NCBI GenBank assembly: GCA_021740645.1
Contig: JAIOZL010000002.1
Coordinates: 124,001 to 188,000 of the forward strand
Source: Bacteroidales bacterium
Lineage (GTDB): Bacteria > Bacteroidota > Bacteroidia > Bacteroidales > JAADJA01
Direction: 5' to 3'
Length of the DNA stretch: 64,000 nt
Shown: piece by piece, positions 22,412 to 31,458 of the stretch
Layout: each line of letters begins with the position of its first letter
How positions within the stretch are numbered: position 1 is the first letter of the stretch
Notes under the pieces: generated by a model
The model's input: only the letters and a program-made list of their open reading frames with translations
Databases searched by the model: none
What the model was told of the DNA's origin: nothing
Made by a program: the position numbers and the translations under genes

Positions 22412-23611
22412 TCAAGGAGTGGCTTTTTGTTCAAATACATTAAGCCACTCTTTTGCATGTTTCATCATATTTGAAAAACTTTCGATGGGGTGAAGCAGAA
22501 AATATTTTGGCCGGGGCATAGCTTCGATCATTACAGGTAAGGCCGTAAAAGAAAGGCCCAGGGCTGCATAGATTTTATCAAATCCTTTTTTAAACAGAAA
22601 ATCACGGATCACAGGATTGCGGAGCTCTACCCCAAACGCAGAAAATGCAATAACGACAAACAGGGCCCGCAGGTTCATCTCAAGCCCTACCAAAAGTCCT
22701 TCCACATTAAAAAATGATTCATGATTATTGAAGCCGTTCCAGAAAATTGCTGCCAGAAAAGTCAGTAAGAAAAGCTGTCCCCAGAACACAGGTTTTTTAA
22801 GTCTCCTTAACGAGCGTTTGTAATGATAAATACAAAACATGGAATAGACCAGGATGAAGATCATGCCATAAACCAGCGGCACATAGTTAAGTAATACCAG
22901 GCCGGTAGGGATAAGGAGAACATGAACAAAAAACAATCCCACAAAAAACTTCTGCTGCGGATCAATGGCAAGCAGGTTATCTTTCGATACGATCTTGGGC
23001 CTGAAACCACGGGACTCAAATTTTTTGCCCAGGGTATTTTTACCAATCCGGTAACCCACCAAAGCAGATGTTATTCCAAAGAGGAGGTATACGGACGATA
23101 CAATTATTAACAGTAGCCAGGGATCGGGATTTTCAATACTGATTTGTTTGGCCAGGTATTTAAAAATATCCACATATAATTTCACTATGTTAAAACCATA
23201 TAAGATAAGCAGGCTCCCTACTTTATGGATCAGTGCACTTGAAACACTTAATGCTCCAGCTATGGAAAGTGATACCAGGTTATTTCCAAAAACCCGGATA
23301 AAAAACTCCACGATCAAAGCCTCTGACATTATCCCGATCATAGGCCCCAGGATGATGGCACTGGGCGACACCGATTTCATTAAAGCGGCAATTAGCCCGG
23401 CCCGCCAGATCAAACCTTTTTCGGGCCACATCTGGTAGAAGGCGATCATGAGAATGGTGCTGTTGGCTGCCAGGATAGTCCCGGCAAAAGGTAAGCGAAG
23501 GTTATGAAAAAAGCTGCCGATAATAATTTCAATGGAGGCCCATAAGCCTCCCAGGATGGCTGCCTTTAACCAAATAGGTTTTAAGTGGATATGAGGGGTT
23601 ACACCTGTCAT
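22412..23611 (-). CDS. Polytopic membrane protein resembling a fused ECF transporter S + T component
   Basis: 399 residues with about ten hydrophobic spans. The first 200 residues have the glycine-rich spans of vitamin/metal ECF S-components (GGLWASIEIIIGSFFHNL; AIILGPMIGIMSEALIVEF). The last 120 residues resemble EcfT/CbiQ (LRALFVVIAFSAFGVELRNP, then LGLSFTALPVMIEAM). No ABC ATPase is nearby. Its start shares one base with the stop of mobA, so it is translationally coupled to molybdenum-cofactor synthesis; transport of molybdate, tungstate or a related compound is a guess from that. The domain reading is by eye and only moderately sure. Confidence 0.5.
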   Translation of the reverse strand: MTGVTPHIHLKPIWLKAAILGGLWASIEIIIGSFFHNLRLPFAGTILAANSTILMIAFYQMWPEKGLIWRAGLIAALMKSVSPSAIILGPMIGIMSEALIVEFFIRVFGNNLVSLSIAGALSVSSALIHKVGSLLILYGFNIVKLYVDIFKYLAKQISIENPDPWLLLIIVSSVYLLFGITSALVGYRIGKNTLGKKFESRGFRPKIVSKDNLLAIDPQQKFFVGLFFVHVLLIPTGLVLLNYVPLVYGMIFILVYSMFCIYHYKRSLRRLKKPVFWGQLFLLTFLAAIFWNGFNNHESFFNVEGLLVGLEMNLRALFVVIAFSAFGVELRNPVIRDFLFKKGFDKIYAALGLSFTALPVMIEAMPRPKYFLLHPIESFSNMMKHAKEWLNVFEQKATP

Positions 23612-24204
23612 TATCCTTTGTGTTTTATCATGATATCCTCTGCTTTTATCAGGTCGTCCCTATGATTGATGTTGTTAAATAAATAATCAGAATAAAAGGA
23701 CAGCCTAGGATGAATTTCCAGATATTTAACGTTCAGGCTGAGAATGGCTTCCTGGATTTTATAAACCCCCTTTTGCATGGCTTCATATAAGCCTGATACA
23801 ACATTTTTATGATAATAGGTACAAAGGGGTTCTTTGTAATCTTTGAAAATTGGAATAACAACGTCATAATCCCTCGCTTCCGAGAGAATATATTTCACCA
23901 ATTCTTTTGAAACCATTGGCATATCGCAGGATAAAACAAAGTTGTGATTGGTAGTACTGGCTTTCAAACAAGAATACAGGCCCCCAATTGGCCCTACATC
24001 ATGCACGATATCATTTACCACCCGAAACCCATAATGATCGTAATTGTTGTTATTGGCCCCGATTACAATGGGATCGCATATTTCTTCTAGGGTATCCAGG
24101 GCATATTCTACCATGGCCCTGCCATTTATCTGACACAGGCCTTTTTCTTCACCCATTCTTTTGCTCTTACCACCTGATAATATAATTCCGGAAATGTTTT
24201 CCAT
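23611..24204 (-). CDS. mobA: Molybdenum cofactor guanylyltransferase MobA
   Basis: 197 residues with the nucleotidyltransferase signature GIILSGGKSKRMGEEKGL (6-23) and the metal-binding LSCDMPMV segment. MobA links GMP to molybdopterin to make the bis-MGD form of cofactor used by DMSO-reductase-family enzymes such as the molybdoenzyme of this window. Its presence some 10 kb away fits a local supply of cofactor. It is coupled to the downstream membrane protein by a one-base overlap. Confidence 0.9.
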   Translation of the reverse strand: MENISGIILSGGKSKRMGEEKGLCQINGRAMVEYALDTLEEICDPIVIGANNNNYDHYGFRVVNDIVHDVGPIGGLYSCLKASTTNHNFVLSCDMPMVSKELVKYILSEARDYDVVIPIFKDYKEPLCTYYHKNVVSGLYEAMQKGVYKIQEAILSLNVKYLEIHPRLSFYSDYLFNNINHRDDLIKAEDIMIKHKG

Positions 24205-24380
24205 CTATAAATAATTCGGGGCAAAAGTAGGAATAAGGAAATAGATTCAAATTATTTTAAGCATTTAATCATGCTGGTTATGAATTAAACAATGAAAGCA
24301 AACCAGAATTACTTAAATTTGTTTTACTATTGAATACAGCCTAAATGATGGGCCCTTTTTTTATCAATTACACGATTCAC

Positions 24381-25208
24381 ATGACATTCAAAGACTTATT
24401 AAATTATAAAATTCTTGAAACCGATAATCTTAGCCTGACTTTTTATCAGATCGTTGTTTTTGTTTTGATCCTGTTTTTCACCTGGCTGATCCTCAAAATC
24501 ATTAAAAGGATAATCAACCGCAGACTTATTAAAACAGGAAGGGATGTCGGATCACGTTATGCAGTCTTTCAACTTCTGAAGTATATAATCTGGGTTGTAA
24601 TTATTGGGGTCGCACTTGAAACAATAGGCATACGGTTTAATATTTTGATTGCCAGCTCAGCAGCCCTGCTCGTTGGACTTGGCCTGGGATTACAGCAAAT
24701 ATTTAATGATTATGTATCGGGAATCCTGATATTGTTTGAAGGCAATTTAAAAGTAAACGACGTGGTGCAAATGGAAGACAATATAATCGGGCAGGTAAAA
24801 GAAATAAAGCTCAGGACCTCAAAGATTGAAACCCGCGACGATTTTATTATTATTGTGCCCAACCACAAACTCGTTAGTGATAATATCATCAACTGGAGCC
24901 ATATAAAATATCAAACCCGTTTTAACATTAATGTAGGAGTAGCTTATGGTTCTGACACAAAGCTTGTGGAACAAGTACTTTTGAGCTGTGCTGATCATAA
25001 TCCCAATATTTCTACAGAACCTAAACCCTTCGTGCGCTTTATTGACTTCGGAAACTCCTCCCTTGATTTTCAGTTGTTTTTCTGGTCTGAAAAAACCTTT
25101 CGGGTAGAGAATATCAAAAGTGTTTTGCGGTTTAAGATTGATCAGGAATTCAGGAAAAATAATATCCGAATTCCATTTCCGCAGCGGGATGTGCATATTA
25201 AACAATAG
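24381..25208 (+). CDS. MscS-family mechanosensitive channel
   Basis: A 275-residue small-conductance channel with three N-terminal spans, the pore-lining helix (ASSAALLVGLGLGLQQIFND, about residues 92-111), the beta domain and the C-terminal domain ending RIPFPQRDVH. It opens on membrane tension to release solutes. An upstream ATG at 24345 gives 12 more residues (MMGPFFINYTIH); the ATG at 24381 fits the usual family N-terminus better. It stands alone on the plus strand, followed after about 180 nt by the large P-loop protein gene. Confidence 0.88.
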   Translation: MTFKDLLNYKILETDNLSLTFYQIVVFVLILFFTWLILKIIKRIINRRLIKTGRDVGSRYAVFQLLKYIIWVVIIGVALETIGIRFNILIASSAALLVGLGLGLQQIFNDYVSGILILFEGNLKVNDVVQMEDNIIGQVKEIKLRTSKIETRDDFIIIVPNHKLVSDNIINWSHIKYQTRFNINVGVAYGSDTKLVEQVLLSCADHNPNISTEPKPFVRFIDFGNSSLDFQLFFWSEKTFRVENIKSVLRFKIDQEFRKNNIRIPFPQRDVHIKQ

Positions 25209-25385
25209 ATATTTGTCATACGTTTAAGAAAGAACGGAAACATCATACACCCATTATATCAAATGTTTGCTTCAAAAATGTAAACCAAAAAGTATTATAC
25301 AATTGCTGCAGTAATTAGAAGAAATTGACTATTTTTAGATTATATTTTAAAATCTTTGGTTGGATAAGATTTGAATTTTTGCCTT

Positions 25386-28346
25386 ATGGAAAAAACAATA
25401 AACCATGAAATAAATAAGGAGTGGCCTGTATTACTTGGGAATATTTTTGATGAAACCATCGGAAATGCCTTATCCCTAGAAGTTAGCCATCTCATTGAGT
25501 TAAAAGATTCACTTTTTAAGCAAATCAAAGAATACCAAAATAAAACTTCGGGTTTTATTGATAGGAATAATATTCAGGGGCTTCTTTTTGAGTCATTTGA
25601 TGCATCAGTGAAAATAAACAATATGCTGGGTGAATATATTGAGCAAACCAATAAATTACCCATTAATCATGCAATTCAAGACTTTAATCTCAAAACATTT
25701 ACCCTTTTAAATATTGATTTGAGTGAAGAAGCAAAAGCCAACAAGCCTTCTTTCGTGGCCGCTCAGATTAACAATTTGTTCAAGCTTTTCGGAAAATCTT
25801 TTAAGGCCGGAGTTCAGAGCAATACAAATTCACTTGGGTGTTTTATTTATTTCCATATAGTTTATAACGTTTTAAAAGATCACCTGGAAAAACTGGAAGA
25901 TTTTGAAAAAAGGCGGATGAGCCTTCTTTTAAATATGTGGGAAAAATCGAACGTAATAAATTATAATACAAAAACTATTGATCCCGGGAATGATGAAATA
26001 TTAAAAGACAGGGAAAACTTTCAACTCAGCGCTGAATTTGAGGATTCATTAAAACTTATTGGAGAGTTTCAGAACGAGTCCGGTTCTTTTATTCAACTGT
26101 TTAAAGTGTCTTTCGTTAATGCTTTTGAAAAATTTGAAGAAAATTTGCAAATCCATAATAAAACCATCGCCAGCAACCCTAAAAAATATGAAGAGAGCAG
26201 TGTAGAAAGTACCGCTAATAAACTTGAGTGGGACTTAAGCTCTCTGTATAATAAATGGCAAAATACCGCCATCCTCTTAACGGATGGGTGGAGTTTGGAA
26301 CTGGAGATAAATTCCCTCAAATTCCATGTGCTGAAAGGCTATTATGGTTTCACTGGATTTATTGCAACTAAATTTGAAAGCAAGTTTGATGACTTTATAA
26401 ATAATTTGCTGAATGCCGCAGAGGAATTATTGGATATTTTTAAATCATCAGAAGAAACTACCCACGAAGAAACGATAAAAAAACTCGAAACAAATAAAAC
26501 AAACTTCAGGAGAAAAGTACTGTTAAGATTATTTCCTGCCATTAAATCGCTTTTATTGAATAGTGAAATCCCGAAAGAAATCGATGCCTTTGAAAAAGAC
26601 TCTGTGGCCTGTTTCGAAACACTTTCAAAGTCGAGATATATTATAAAAGAGCCAGTTTACGACCATCCTGTCGAAAAGTCTGAAATGAATAAAATTTCTC
26701 CGTTCGACCTGGTATCATATGATATGCAACCGCAATACATGGAAGTTTTCCCATCCTTAAAAAATGCATACGTCCGCCATTTGCATCAGTTGCATTTGAA
26801 ACTGGAAGAAATTCCTGAAGTGGTAGATTTTAGTATCGAATCGGCCATTGGCTATTTTAATGGTAAGAACGATATGGCAGAGGCACTGAAAGTAGGCAGA
26901 GATGGAATTAAACGAGCGATAAATAAAATAAACGACCTTCATACCCTTAGGACAGAATTTAATACCAAAGAACTAAATTTCCTCCGGGAGAAAATCAGGC
27001 TTTTAATCTCGGAAACATCAGCGATCAAAAACAACGATAATGCTTTACAAATCAAAATCAGAATAACAAAAGCCAAAGCAATAGAGCAATCCAAAGCTAT
27101 TCGCGATAAGCTCATCCGCAGGATAAAAAACTTTCTTCCAACAGTTCTTGTGAAAATCCGGTTCTTTTATCAATTTTTGGTGGATTCTTCCATTCGTATC
27201 AGGAAGCAGTTTGAAGGCGAGACCATAAAAGGCTTTATTGCCACTGAAGTATCGGATTACCTTGCTGAAACCGAAGAAGCCATCAATCGCCTTCCTTTTA
27301 TTTATCAGCAATTATTTAAACTCGAACCCCTTAAAACCTTCGACCTTTATATTGAGAATATAGAAGCAATTGATAAACTTAAAAATGCATATTCACGGTG
27401 GAAAGCAGGTAAATATGCCCCAACTGTTGTAGTGGGTGAAAAAGGTTCTGGTAAGTCCTCTTTTGTCAATAGGTTTTTGGCCACTAAAAACATTACTGAG
27501 CAGATTATTTATCATGATCTGGCAAAGCAATATTTGCCGCCTGAAGTGATTTTTAAGAATATATTTGAAGAGATTAAACAGGAGTCTGTGGCTGATGGAG
27601 AGAAAGAAGTTGTGCAAACCGGAAAAATAATAGTAATAGATGGGCTTGAAAAACTTTTTGATGCCAGGATTAACGGATTCAGTTATTTATTAAAAGCAGT
27701 TCAGTTAATGGCGAAAACAAATAAGTCTATTTTTTGGCTTGTTACCTGCCATACTTATTCTTATAATTTCCTTGAAAAGTCAGTGAATATTTCCGATTTC
27801 TTTGGGTATCATATAGAGCTTACTGATTTATCGGTAGATGAGCTAATAACAATTATTGAAAAGCGCCATAACATCAGTGGTTTCAGGTTGAGTTACCTGC
27901 CAGAGGCTCAAAAGAAATCGGTAATGTCCCTGATCAAACAAAGCGATAGGACTGATCAATCGGTGCTAAAGAGTATTTATTTCGAGCGACTCCAAAAAAT
28001 TGTACATGGAAATATCACACAAGCCTTTTTGTATTGGATGAGATCGGCTGCCGAAGTAACCGATGATATTATTTATATAAATATTCCCGGTGATGCCAAT
28101 TTGGGTTTCGTAAGATCCATATCTCAGGTAAAACTCCAGATACTGAGGAATATTCTTATCCATAATGGTGTTTCGGTGAATAAAAATGCAGAGATATTCA
28201 GGATACCCATAGAAAAAAGTGAAATCCAACTTGAACAGTTATACGATGATGGAATCGTTGTGAAAAAGGAAGAAATATACACGATAAACCCAATGATTTA
28301 TAAACAGGTGGTTGATCATATGTATAACCTTAACTTACTGCATTAA
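25386..28346 (+). CDS. Large P-loop ATPase with long helical N-terminus, paired with MscS channel
   Basis: 986 residues from the ATG at 25386 (a TTG five codons earlier is possible). About 660 N-terminal residues are helical and charged and match no family I know. The C-terminal third is an AAA/STAND-like nucleotide-binding domain: Walker A GEKGSGKS (684-691), Walker B IIVIDGLEKLFD (Asp near 752), a sensor-like FWLVTCHT, then helical and winged-helix-like segments. No membrane span is seen, so it should be cytoplasmic. The next gene, an MscS channel, begins one base after its stop; the two are probably made as a unit. Regulation of the channel by the ATPase is inference. Confidence 0.7.
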   Translation: MEKTINHEINKEWPVLLGNIFDETIGNALSLEVSHLIELKDSLFKQIKEYQNKTSGFIDRNNIQGLLFESFDASVKINNMLGEYIEQTNKLPINHAIQDFNLKTFTLLNIDLSEEAKANKPSFVAAQINNLFKLFGKSFKAGVQSNTNSLGCFIYFHIVYNVLKDHLEKLEDFEKRRMSLLLNMWEKSNVINYNTKTIDPGNDEILKDRENFQLSAEFEDSLKLIGEFQNESGSFIQLFKVSFVNAFEKFEENLQIHNKTIASNPKKYEESSVESTANKLEWDLSSLYNKWQNTAILLTDGWSLELEINSLKFHVLKGYYGFTGFIATKFESKFDDFINNLLNAAEELLDIFKSSEETTHEETIKKLETNKTNFRRKVLLRLFPAIKSLLLNSEIPKEIDAFEKDSVACFETLSKSRYIIKEPVYDHPVEKSEMNKISPFDLVSYDMQPQYMEVFPSLKNAYVRHLHQLHLKLEEIPEVVDFSIESAIGYFNGKNDMAEALKVGRDGIKRAINKINDLHTLRTEFNTKELNFLREKIRLLISETSAIKNNDNALQIKIRITKAKAIEQSKAIRDKLIRRIKNFLPTVLVKIRFFYQFLVDSSIRIRKQFEGETIKGFIATEVSDYLAETEEAINRLPFIYQQLFKLEPLKTFDLYIENIEAIDKLKNAYSRWKAGKYAPTVVVGEKGSGKSSFVNRFLATKNITEQIIYHDLAKQYLPPEVIFKNIFEEIKQESVADGEKEVVQTGKIIVIDGLEKLFDARINGFSYLLKAVQLMAKTNKSIFWLVTCHTYSYNFLEKSVNISDFFGYHIELTDLSVDELITIIEKRHNISGFRLSYLPEAQKKSVMSLIKQSDRTDQSVLKSIYFERLQKIVHGNITQAFLYWMRSAAEVTDDIIYINIPGDANLGFVRSISQVKLQILRNILIHNGVSVNKNAEIFRIPIEKSEIQLEQLYDDGIVVKKEEIYTINPMIYKQVVDHMYNLNLLH

Positions 28347-28347
28347 C

Positions 28348-29373
28348 ATGGCGAAAATGAAAAACATATATCCTTTTCCTCGAATCAAAACTTTGATCAA
28401 GATTAGTTTTCTGATCAGTTTTCTGTTATTCGGCCTTATTAATTTAGGGCAAACAGTGCAAAGCACCCCACCCTTACAGCAGATTTTGGATACCCTTGAG
28501 GCAACACCCAAGTCCAATGCAGAGCTGAATAAGGCTGATTCTGCAAAAAAGGAAGCTCAGAAGCCTCAGGTTCTAAAGCCTCCATCGGTAACAGATGTTG
28601 TTTCAGTTCCCAAGATTATCTGGACCATTATTTTTACAATTATTGGATATTTTGTCATCCGCTTACTAATTGGCCTATTGAACAGGTTTTCTATAAGATA
28701 TCCCAGGTATGAGTTTACCATAAAGCGGATCATCCCGATATTCCGAATTTTTGCCTGGGTATTTGTAATTTATGTTGTTGTCGTAGGGATTTTTAATCCT
28801 CCTGCTGCTACCATGCTTGCCTTTTTTGCTTCTGTGGGTGTGGCCGTTGGTTTTGCTGCCCAGGATCTTTTAAAAAATGTTTTTGGTGGGTTGGTTGTGA
28901 TGTTCGACAGGCCATTCCAGATAGGAGATAAAATTGAAGCCGGGAAATATTATGGAGAAGTAATTGAGATAGGAATACGCTCCACAAAAATTGTCACACC
29001 CGACGATTCTGCGGTAACTGTTCCAAACAGTGAGTTTATGATACAATACGTTTCCAATTCCAATTCAGGTGAAAACAATTGCCAGGTGGTTGCCGAAATG
29101 TATTTACCCATTGATATCGACACAGAAAGGGTCAGGCAAATTGCTACCGAAGCTGCACAAATTTCGAAATATATTTTTCTGAATAAACCAATTGTAGTAT
29201 TATTTTTTAATGAATTTCACGACCGGAGGCCAGTATTAAAAATGAGGCTTAAGGCTTACGTTTCAGCGCTTGACAAAGAGTTTGCCTTCAAGAGTGAAAT
29301 GACTGAAATTGTAATAAAATCCCTTTTGGAGGAGGGGATTATAAAAGCAGAATTCTATTTAGCTCAACCATAA
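28348..29373 (+). CDS. MscS-family channel with long N-terminal extension
   Basis: 341 residues. An N-terminal hydrophobic segment (IKISFLISFLLFGLINLGQ) resembles a signal peptide, followed by a Pro/Ala/Lys-rich periplasmic stretch and then the MscS core with pore helix (ASVGVAVGFAAQDLLKNVFGG) and the usual beta domain. The start is the ATG at 28348, one base after the stop of the P-loop gene; an upstream start at 28312 would overlap it. The tight coupling to a large ATPase is unusual for an MscS gene. Confidence 0.85.
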   Translation: MAKMKNIYPFPRIKTLIKISFLISFLLFGLINLGQTVQSTPPLQQILDTLEATPKSNAELNKADSAKKEAQKPQVLKPPSVTDVVSVPKIIWTIIFTIIGYFVIRLLIGLLNRFSIRYPRYEFTIKRIIPIFRIFAWVFVIYVVVVGIFNPPAATMLAFFASVGVAVGFAAQDLLKNVFGGLVVMFDRPFQIGDKIEAGKYYGEVIEIGIRSTKIVTPDDSAVTVPNSEFMIQYVSNSNSGENNCQVVAEMYLPIDIDTERVRQIATEAAQISKYIFLNKPIVVLFFNEFHDRRPVLKMRLKAYVSALDKEFAFKSEMTEIVIKSLLEEGIIKAEFYLAQP

Positions 29374-29558
29374 GCGCATATTTATTTCATTGGGCAATTG
29401 ATGATAAGATCAAAAAATAAAACTACGATCGAATCACGAGATTAAATTTCAAAATACATTGAAAAAATTAATACAGGTTGACATACATCATGAATGGGAA
29501 TGTATCCGTCATATTCACTTTTTATCACACGCTCGCTTCAGTAAATATGAATAGTTTT

Positions 29559-30239
29559 TTAGTGAGAATCCTTTTTAAAATGATTAATTTCTTCATCACG
29601 AAGTTCGCCGGAAAACTCATCCTTTTCAAAATCTTCATTATTAAGCCAATAATCAGATGTAATTAGCCGGAAGGTATTTTCTCCTGTTAGCTTTAATTCC
29701 CATATAATACCTTCGGCATCATTTAGTTCTTTATCTGAATCAAGCTGTTCGTTATATAATCTTTTCAACAAGCTCTTTTCTGAAAGCATATCACTGATGG
29801 TCCGCAAAACGATTTCTTTGGTTATCTCAATCTTACTTTTAAAAACAAGCTCAAAATCAATTACTGAGGCTAAAGTCCTGGGAAATTTGCCATTATAGGC
29901 ATCGTATAATAACTGGTTGATGTTAAACAATGGGAAATGCAGGGAAATGTCAGGATATTCCTCTGCAATTTTATCTTCCAGCATTTCATTTGACAGATTC
30001 TTAATTTGACCTTCCTTTAAAATGTTAGATAATTTATATTTCAGAACAACTTCAGCAGCTTCTTCCGGCTCATAATCTGATATTGCCATTGATAGCATAT
30101 CAAACAAGTCCGCATCAGGAAGATTTTTTGCATCAGGAAAATTAAAAAGTTCAAGTAAATTAATGTAATCTTGCTTGTTCCAGTATCCATCAATCTTATC
30201 AATGGATTTGATATTTTTAAGTCTGATAGTGAAATTCAT
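29559..30239 (-). CDS. Hypothetical cytoplasmic protein
   Basis: 226 residues from the ATG MNFTIRLKN at 30239 (12 further upstream codons are open but not needed). The sequence is acidic and helical, with no membrane span, signal peptide or recognised motif; a Trp-Asn-Lys-Gln segment near residue 20 and an acidic C-terminus are the only marks. I do not recognise the family. It is isolated between the MscS gene and the epimerase operon, on the strand of the latter, with about 157 nt between them. Confidence 0.6.
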   Translation of the reverse strand: MNFTIRLKNIKSIDKIDGYWNKQDYINLLELFNFPDAKNLPDADLFDMLSMAISDYEPEEAAEVVLKYKLSNILKEGQIKNLSNEMLEDKIAEEYPDISLHFPLFNINQLLYDAYNGKFPRTLASVIDFELVFKSKIEITKEIVLRTISDMLSEKSLLKRLYNEQLDSDKELNDAEGIIWELKLTGENTFRLITSDYWLNNEDFEKDEFSGELRDEEINHFKKDSH

Positions 30240-30395
30240 ATTCTTCTTTATTTTATACTTACATCCATATAACAAACAACTTTCTATTTTGTATTAGAAA
30301 TGTGTCAAAAAATCGGGTAATATTTTGACCAAATAAATCCAGGTCTGGTTTAGAAAAGAATTTAAGTGAATAATCCCGGCTATTTTAAATTCAAC

Positions 30396-31457
30396 CTATA
30401 GGGTTATGCCTAAACCTGGCTTTTCTGACGGGAATAGCATTCCCCTTTTTAGAATTACTGCTCCTTCGGATGGATCTCCGATCAAATCAAGATGACCATC
30501 CAGGTCGGCGTAAATTACATTTGGACGGCTTAGTGCAAAGGCAAGCCCTGCTGCAATTCCCAGGGCAGCTTCATCCATACACCCTACCATCACTTCCAGT
30601 CCGGCCGAACGAGCCACCGAATTAATATGCATTGCCTCATATATTCCACCAACTTTCATGATTTTAATATTGATCATATCGGCCTGGTCTCTTTTAGCTA
30701 TATTAAATACATCCCGGAGACTTTTCAGGCTTTCATCTGCCATTACGGGAATAGAAACCTTACTTGTAACCTGGGCCATTTTATCCAATTCATCATAAGG
30801 GGTAGGTTGTTCGAGCAATTCAATTCCAACTTTTTTGGTTTCATTAACAAACTTTATTGAATCCTCTACAGTATAGCCCTGGTTGGCATCAAACCTGATC
30901 TTCACAGATTTACCAATGGCTTCCCGGGTTTTGATTAAACGTTCGATATCTTCATCTACATTATTGCCACCTTTTAATTTTAAAACAGAAAAGCCATCTT
31001 TTACAAAACCTACGGCTTTTTCAACGGTTTCGCTCAAGGGTAAAATACCGATGGTAATGCTGGTTTTGATGCTTTTACGGTATCCTCCGAGTAACTTGTA
31101 AAGGGGGAGATCAGCTTTTTTTGCAAGGATATCGAACAAGGCACTGTCGAGCATGGCCAGCGTTGAGGGATATTTTTTAAGCTGATCTTTTAAATTTTCA
31201 GCGTAATAGGAAATCCGAAAGGGATCTGCATTTAATAATACAGGTTCCAAAAACTGACGGGTTATCCTCATTACATCTTCGTGTGTTTCTCCGGTAACTT
31301 CCTGAGCTGGCGCGGCACATCCGAATCCTGTGATGTTTGAATTTGTATTGATCTTTAAAAAAACATTGGTTGCTGAATCAAATGTGTCGTAGGCTATTGT
31401 ATAAGGTTCTTTGAGTTTCATGGTAACTGGCCAGAACTCAATACTGGTGATCTTCAT
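30396..31457 (-). CDS. Enolase-superfamily dipeptide epimerase / DgcA-like racemase
   Basis: 353 residues of the muconate-lactonising subgroup. The catalytic Lys of the KxK motif is K160/K162 (LKLKGG), metal ligands are D190, E216 and D241, and the second Lys is near 265-268 (NIKIMK). A DxD near the end (ADLDGHLDL) is typical of L-Ala-D/L-Glu epimerases, which act on peptidoglycan dipeptides. The closely related DgcA enzyme racemises N-acetyl-D-glutamate; the neighbouring DgcN-like gene makes that an alternative. It is the last of four tightly packed minus-strand genes (one nt after the previous stop). Confidence 0.82.
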   Translation of the reverse strand: MKITSIEFWPVTMKLKEPYTIAYDTFDSATNVFLKINTNSNITGFGCAAPAQEVTGETHEDVMRITRQFLEPVLLNADPFRISYYAENLKDQLKKYPSTLAMLDSALFDILAKKADLPLYKLLGGYRKSIKTSITIGILPLSETVEKAVGFVKDGFSVLKLKGGNNVDEDIERLIKTREAIGKSVKIRFDANQGYTVEDSIKFVNETKKVGIELLEQPTPYDELDKMAQVTSKVSIPVMADESLKSLRDVFNIAKRDQADMINIKIMKVGGIYEAMHINSVARSAGLEVMVGCMDEAALGIAAGLAFALSRPNVIYADLDGHLDLIGDPSEGAVILKRGMLFPSEKPGLGITL

Positions 31458-31458
31458 G

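Noticed and set aside
28312-28347. Upstream start for the second MscS gene
   Set aside because: It lies within the end of the P-loop gene; the ATG at 28348 directly after that stop is more natural.
29478-29666. 62-codon plus-strand ORF
   Set aside because: It overlaps the end of the minus-strand hypothetical gene and is AT-rich with hydrophobic bias from antisense reading.
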